Assembly: GCA_039029935.1 (NCBI GenBank)
Contig: JBCCFC010000959.1
Span: 1-5,476 of the forward strand
Reading direction: 5' to 3'
Source: G039029935 sp039029935
Lineage (GTDB): Bacteria > Chloroflexota > Anaerolineae > Caldilineales > Caldilineaceae
Length of the DNA: 5,476 bases
This document shows, one piece after another, positions 4,523 to 5,476 of the stretch. How positions within the stretch are numbered: the stretch's first letter is position 1; every line of letters starts with the position of its first letter. Below the pieces are notes generated by a model. It was not told where the DNA came from. It saw nothing but the letters and a program-made list of their open reading frames with translations, and ran no database searches. The translations under genes and the position numbers were made by a program.

Positions 4523-5476
4523 ATGTCTAGCACACTTAAAGGCGTCGGTGTCGGCGCAGGCTACTTTAGTCACTATCAATACAACTCTTGGCAGCGCATC
4601 CCAGAGGTCAAGATGGCGGCTATCTACAATCGTACACAGGCCAAGGCGGAAGCGATTATGCAGCAGTATGACATCGACCGCTACTATGCCGATTATCAGG
4701 ATATGATCGACACGGAACAGCCTGATTTTGTCGATATCATCACACCGCCGGAGACGCACTATGAAATGTGTAAATATGCTGCCGAACGAGGCGTTCACAT
4801 CATTTGCCAAAAGCCGCTGGCCCCCACTTATGAGGAGAGTGCCAAAATTGTGGAGACCGTTGAGGCGGCGGGTGTCCGCTTTATGGTGCATGAAAATTGG
4901 CGGTGGCAGCCTTGGTATCGCGAAATCAAAAAGTTGATAAATGATGATGTGCTGGGCGAGGTCTTTAGCATTGGCTTCCGCTCGCGCATGGGTGATGGTT
5001 GGGCTGATGATGCCTACTTGGCGCGTCAACCCTTTTTCCGCGAGTACAAACGGCTGCTTGTGTATGAGATGGGTGTCCACTTTATTGACATGTTCCGCTA
5101 TCTACTCGGTGAGATGGAGAGCGTGTATGCGCGGCTGCGTCAGCTCAACCCCGTCATCAAAGGCGAAGACAGCGGGCACCTGGTCTTTGGGTTTGCAAAC
5201 GGCGCAACCGCCATCTGGGATAGCAGCCGCTATAACGAGACCGACGTCGCCAATCCACGCTACACCTTTGGCGAGATGCGTGTTGATGGCAGCAAAGGAC
5301 ATCTGCTGCTGGAGACCAACGGTGATATCTTCATCAAACCATTGGGGCAAGCGACCTATCAACATATGTATGCGCATGAAGATAGCGGCTTTGCAGGCGG
5401 TTGTGTCCATGCCATCCAACAGCATTTTGTCCAGCAATTTTTGAGCGGCGAAGAATTTGAGAGCACAGGTAAGGAC
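4523..5476 (+). CDS. Gfo/Idh/MocA-family NAD(P)-dependent oxidoreductase, 3' end outside the window
   Basis: From ATG 4523 the frame stays open for 318 codons to the window edge, so the C-terminus is missing; family members are usually about 330-390 residues. The N-terminal Rossmann fold shows GVGVGAGYFSHYQ (7-19) for dinucleotide binding, then DFVDIITPPETHYEM (68-82). The catalytic EKP motif appears as QKP (96-98, Lys97), with the expected PLAPTYEES after it. Residues 122-134 (HENWRWQPWYREI) and EMGVHFIDM (182-190, His186 and Asp189) match the substrate-domain motifs of sugar dehydrogenases. Predicted role: oxidation or reduction of a sugar, inositol or sugar-acid hydroxyl, consistent with the sulfatase and dehydratase upstream. 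It begins 20 nt after the Uma2 stop; AGAGAGA (4506-4512) is a mediocre ribosome site. The family is certain; the exact substrate and cofactor are not. Confidence 0.92.
   Translation, partial: MSSTLKGVGVGAGYFSHYQYNSWQRIPEVKMAAIYNRTQAKAEAIMQQYDIDRYYADYQDMIDTEQPDFVDIITPPETHYEMCKYAAERGVHIICQKPLAPTYEESAKIVETVEAAGVRFMVHENWRWQPWYREIKKLINDDVLGEVFSIGFRSRMGDGWADDAYLARQPFFREYKRLLVYEMGVHFIDMFRYLLGEMESVYARLRQLNPVIKGEDSGHLVFGFANGATAIWDSSRYNETDVANPRYTFGEMRVDGSKGHLLLETNGDIFIKPLGQATYQHMYAHEDSGFAGGCVHAIQQHFVQQFLSGEEFESTGKD

Noticed and set aside
4514..5080. 188-codon - strand frame opposite the oxidoreductase
   Set aside because: The + strand frame from 4523 is open to the window edge and carries clear Rossmann and QKP/GxHxxD motifs; the antisense product resembles nothing.
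4941..5444. 167-codon + strand frame inside the oxidoreductase region
   Set aside because: It is a shifted frame within a real coding sequence; its product is rich in Trp, Arg, Met and Ser with no domain pattern.

Overview
The window looks like a bacterial carbohydrate-catabolism locus read entirely on the + strand. It has five protein genes: a cytosolic-type sulfatase, an enolase-superfamily (mandelate racemase/muconate lactonizing type) dehydratase, a cyclase-family metal hydrolase, a Uma2-family putative nuclease, and a Gfo/Idh/MocA oxidoreductase that runs off the right edge. The source is most likely an environmental bacterium. The mix of a Uma2 gene, a short GC-rich palindromic repeat and sugar-acid enzymes with sulfatases fits Chloroflexota (Caldilinea/Anaerolineae-like) best. 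Cyanobacteria or Planctomycetes are not excluded, and no marker gene is present to settle it.

Layout. Positions 1-158 are non-coding: a 76-nt stretch made almost wholly of G and T (24-99), a 13-bp imperfect inverted repeat (100-128) and a perfect 14-nt palindrome (137-150) just before the sulfatase start. The sulfatase (159-1565) is followed after 18 nt by the dehydratase (1584-2711). The next gap (2712-2780) is mostly filled by a 52-nt palindromic element, followed by a good Shine-Dalgarno and the cyclase-family hydrolase (2781-3431). A 135-nt gap (3432-3566) holds three degenerate 14-bp tandem units and a plausible sigma70 promoter. Then come the Uma2 gene (3567-4502) and, after 20 nt, the 5' 318 codons of the oxidoreductase (4523-5476, no stop in the window).

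How the genes may work together (inference): the sulfatase would remove a sulfate ester from a small sulfated carbohydrate inside the cell, the oxidoreductase would oxidise the sugar, the cyclase-family enzyme could open a ring such as a lactone, and the enolase-superfamily enzyme would dehydrate the resulting sugar acid to a 2-keto-3-deoxy acid. No transporter, regulator, kinase, aldolase or sulfatase-maturing enzyme lies in the window, so the substrate cannot be named. The Uma2 gene does not fit this pathway. With its own promoter candidate, repeat-bearing leader and AT-rich 5' end, it looks like an insertion into the operon.

I found no RNA gene, CRISPR array, insertion sequence or strong intrinsic terminator. 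The most notable points are the two-scale palindrome at 2711-2762, the Asp-to-Gly change at a predicted metal-ligand position of the dehydratase, the Uma2 intrusion, and the odd sequence upstream of the sulfatase.
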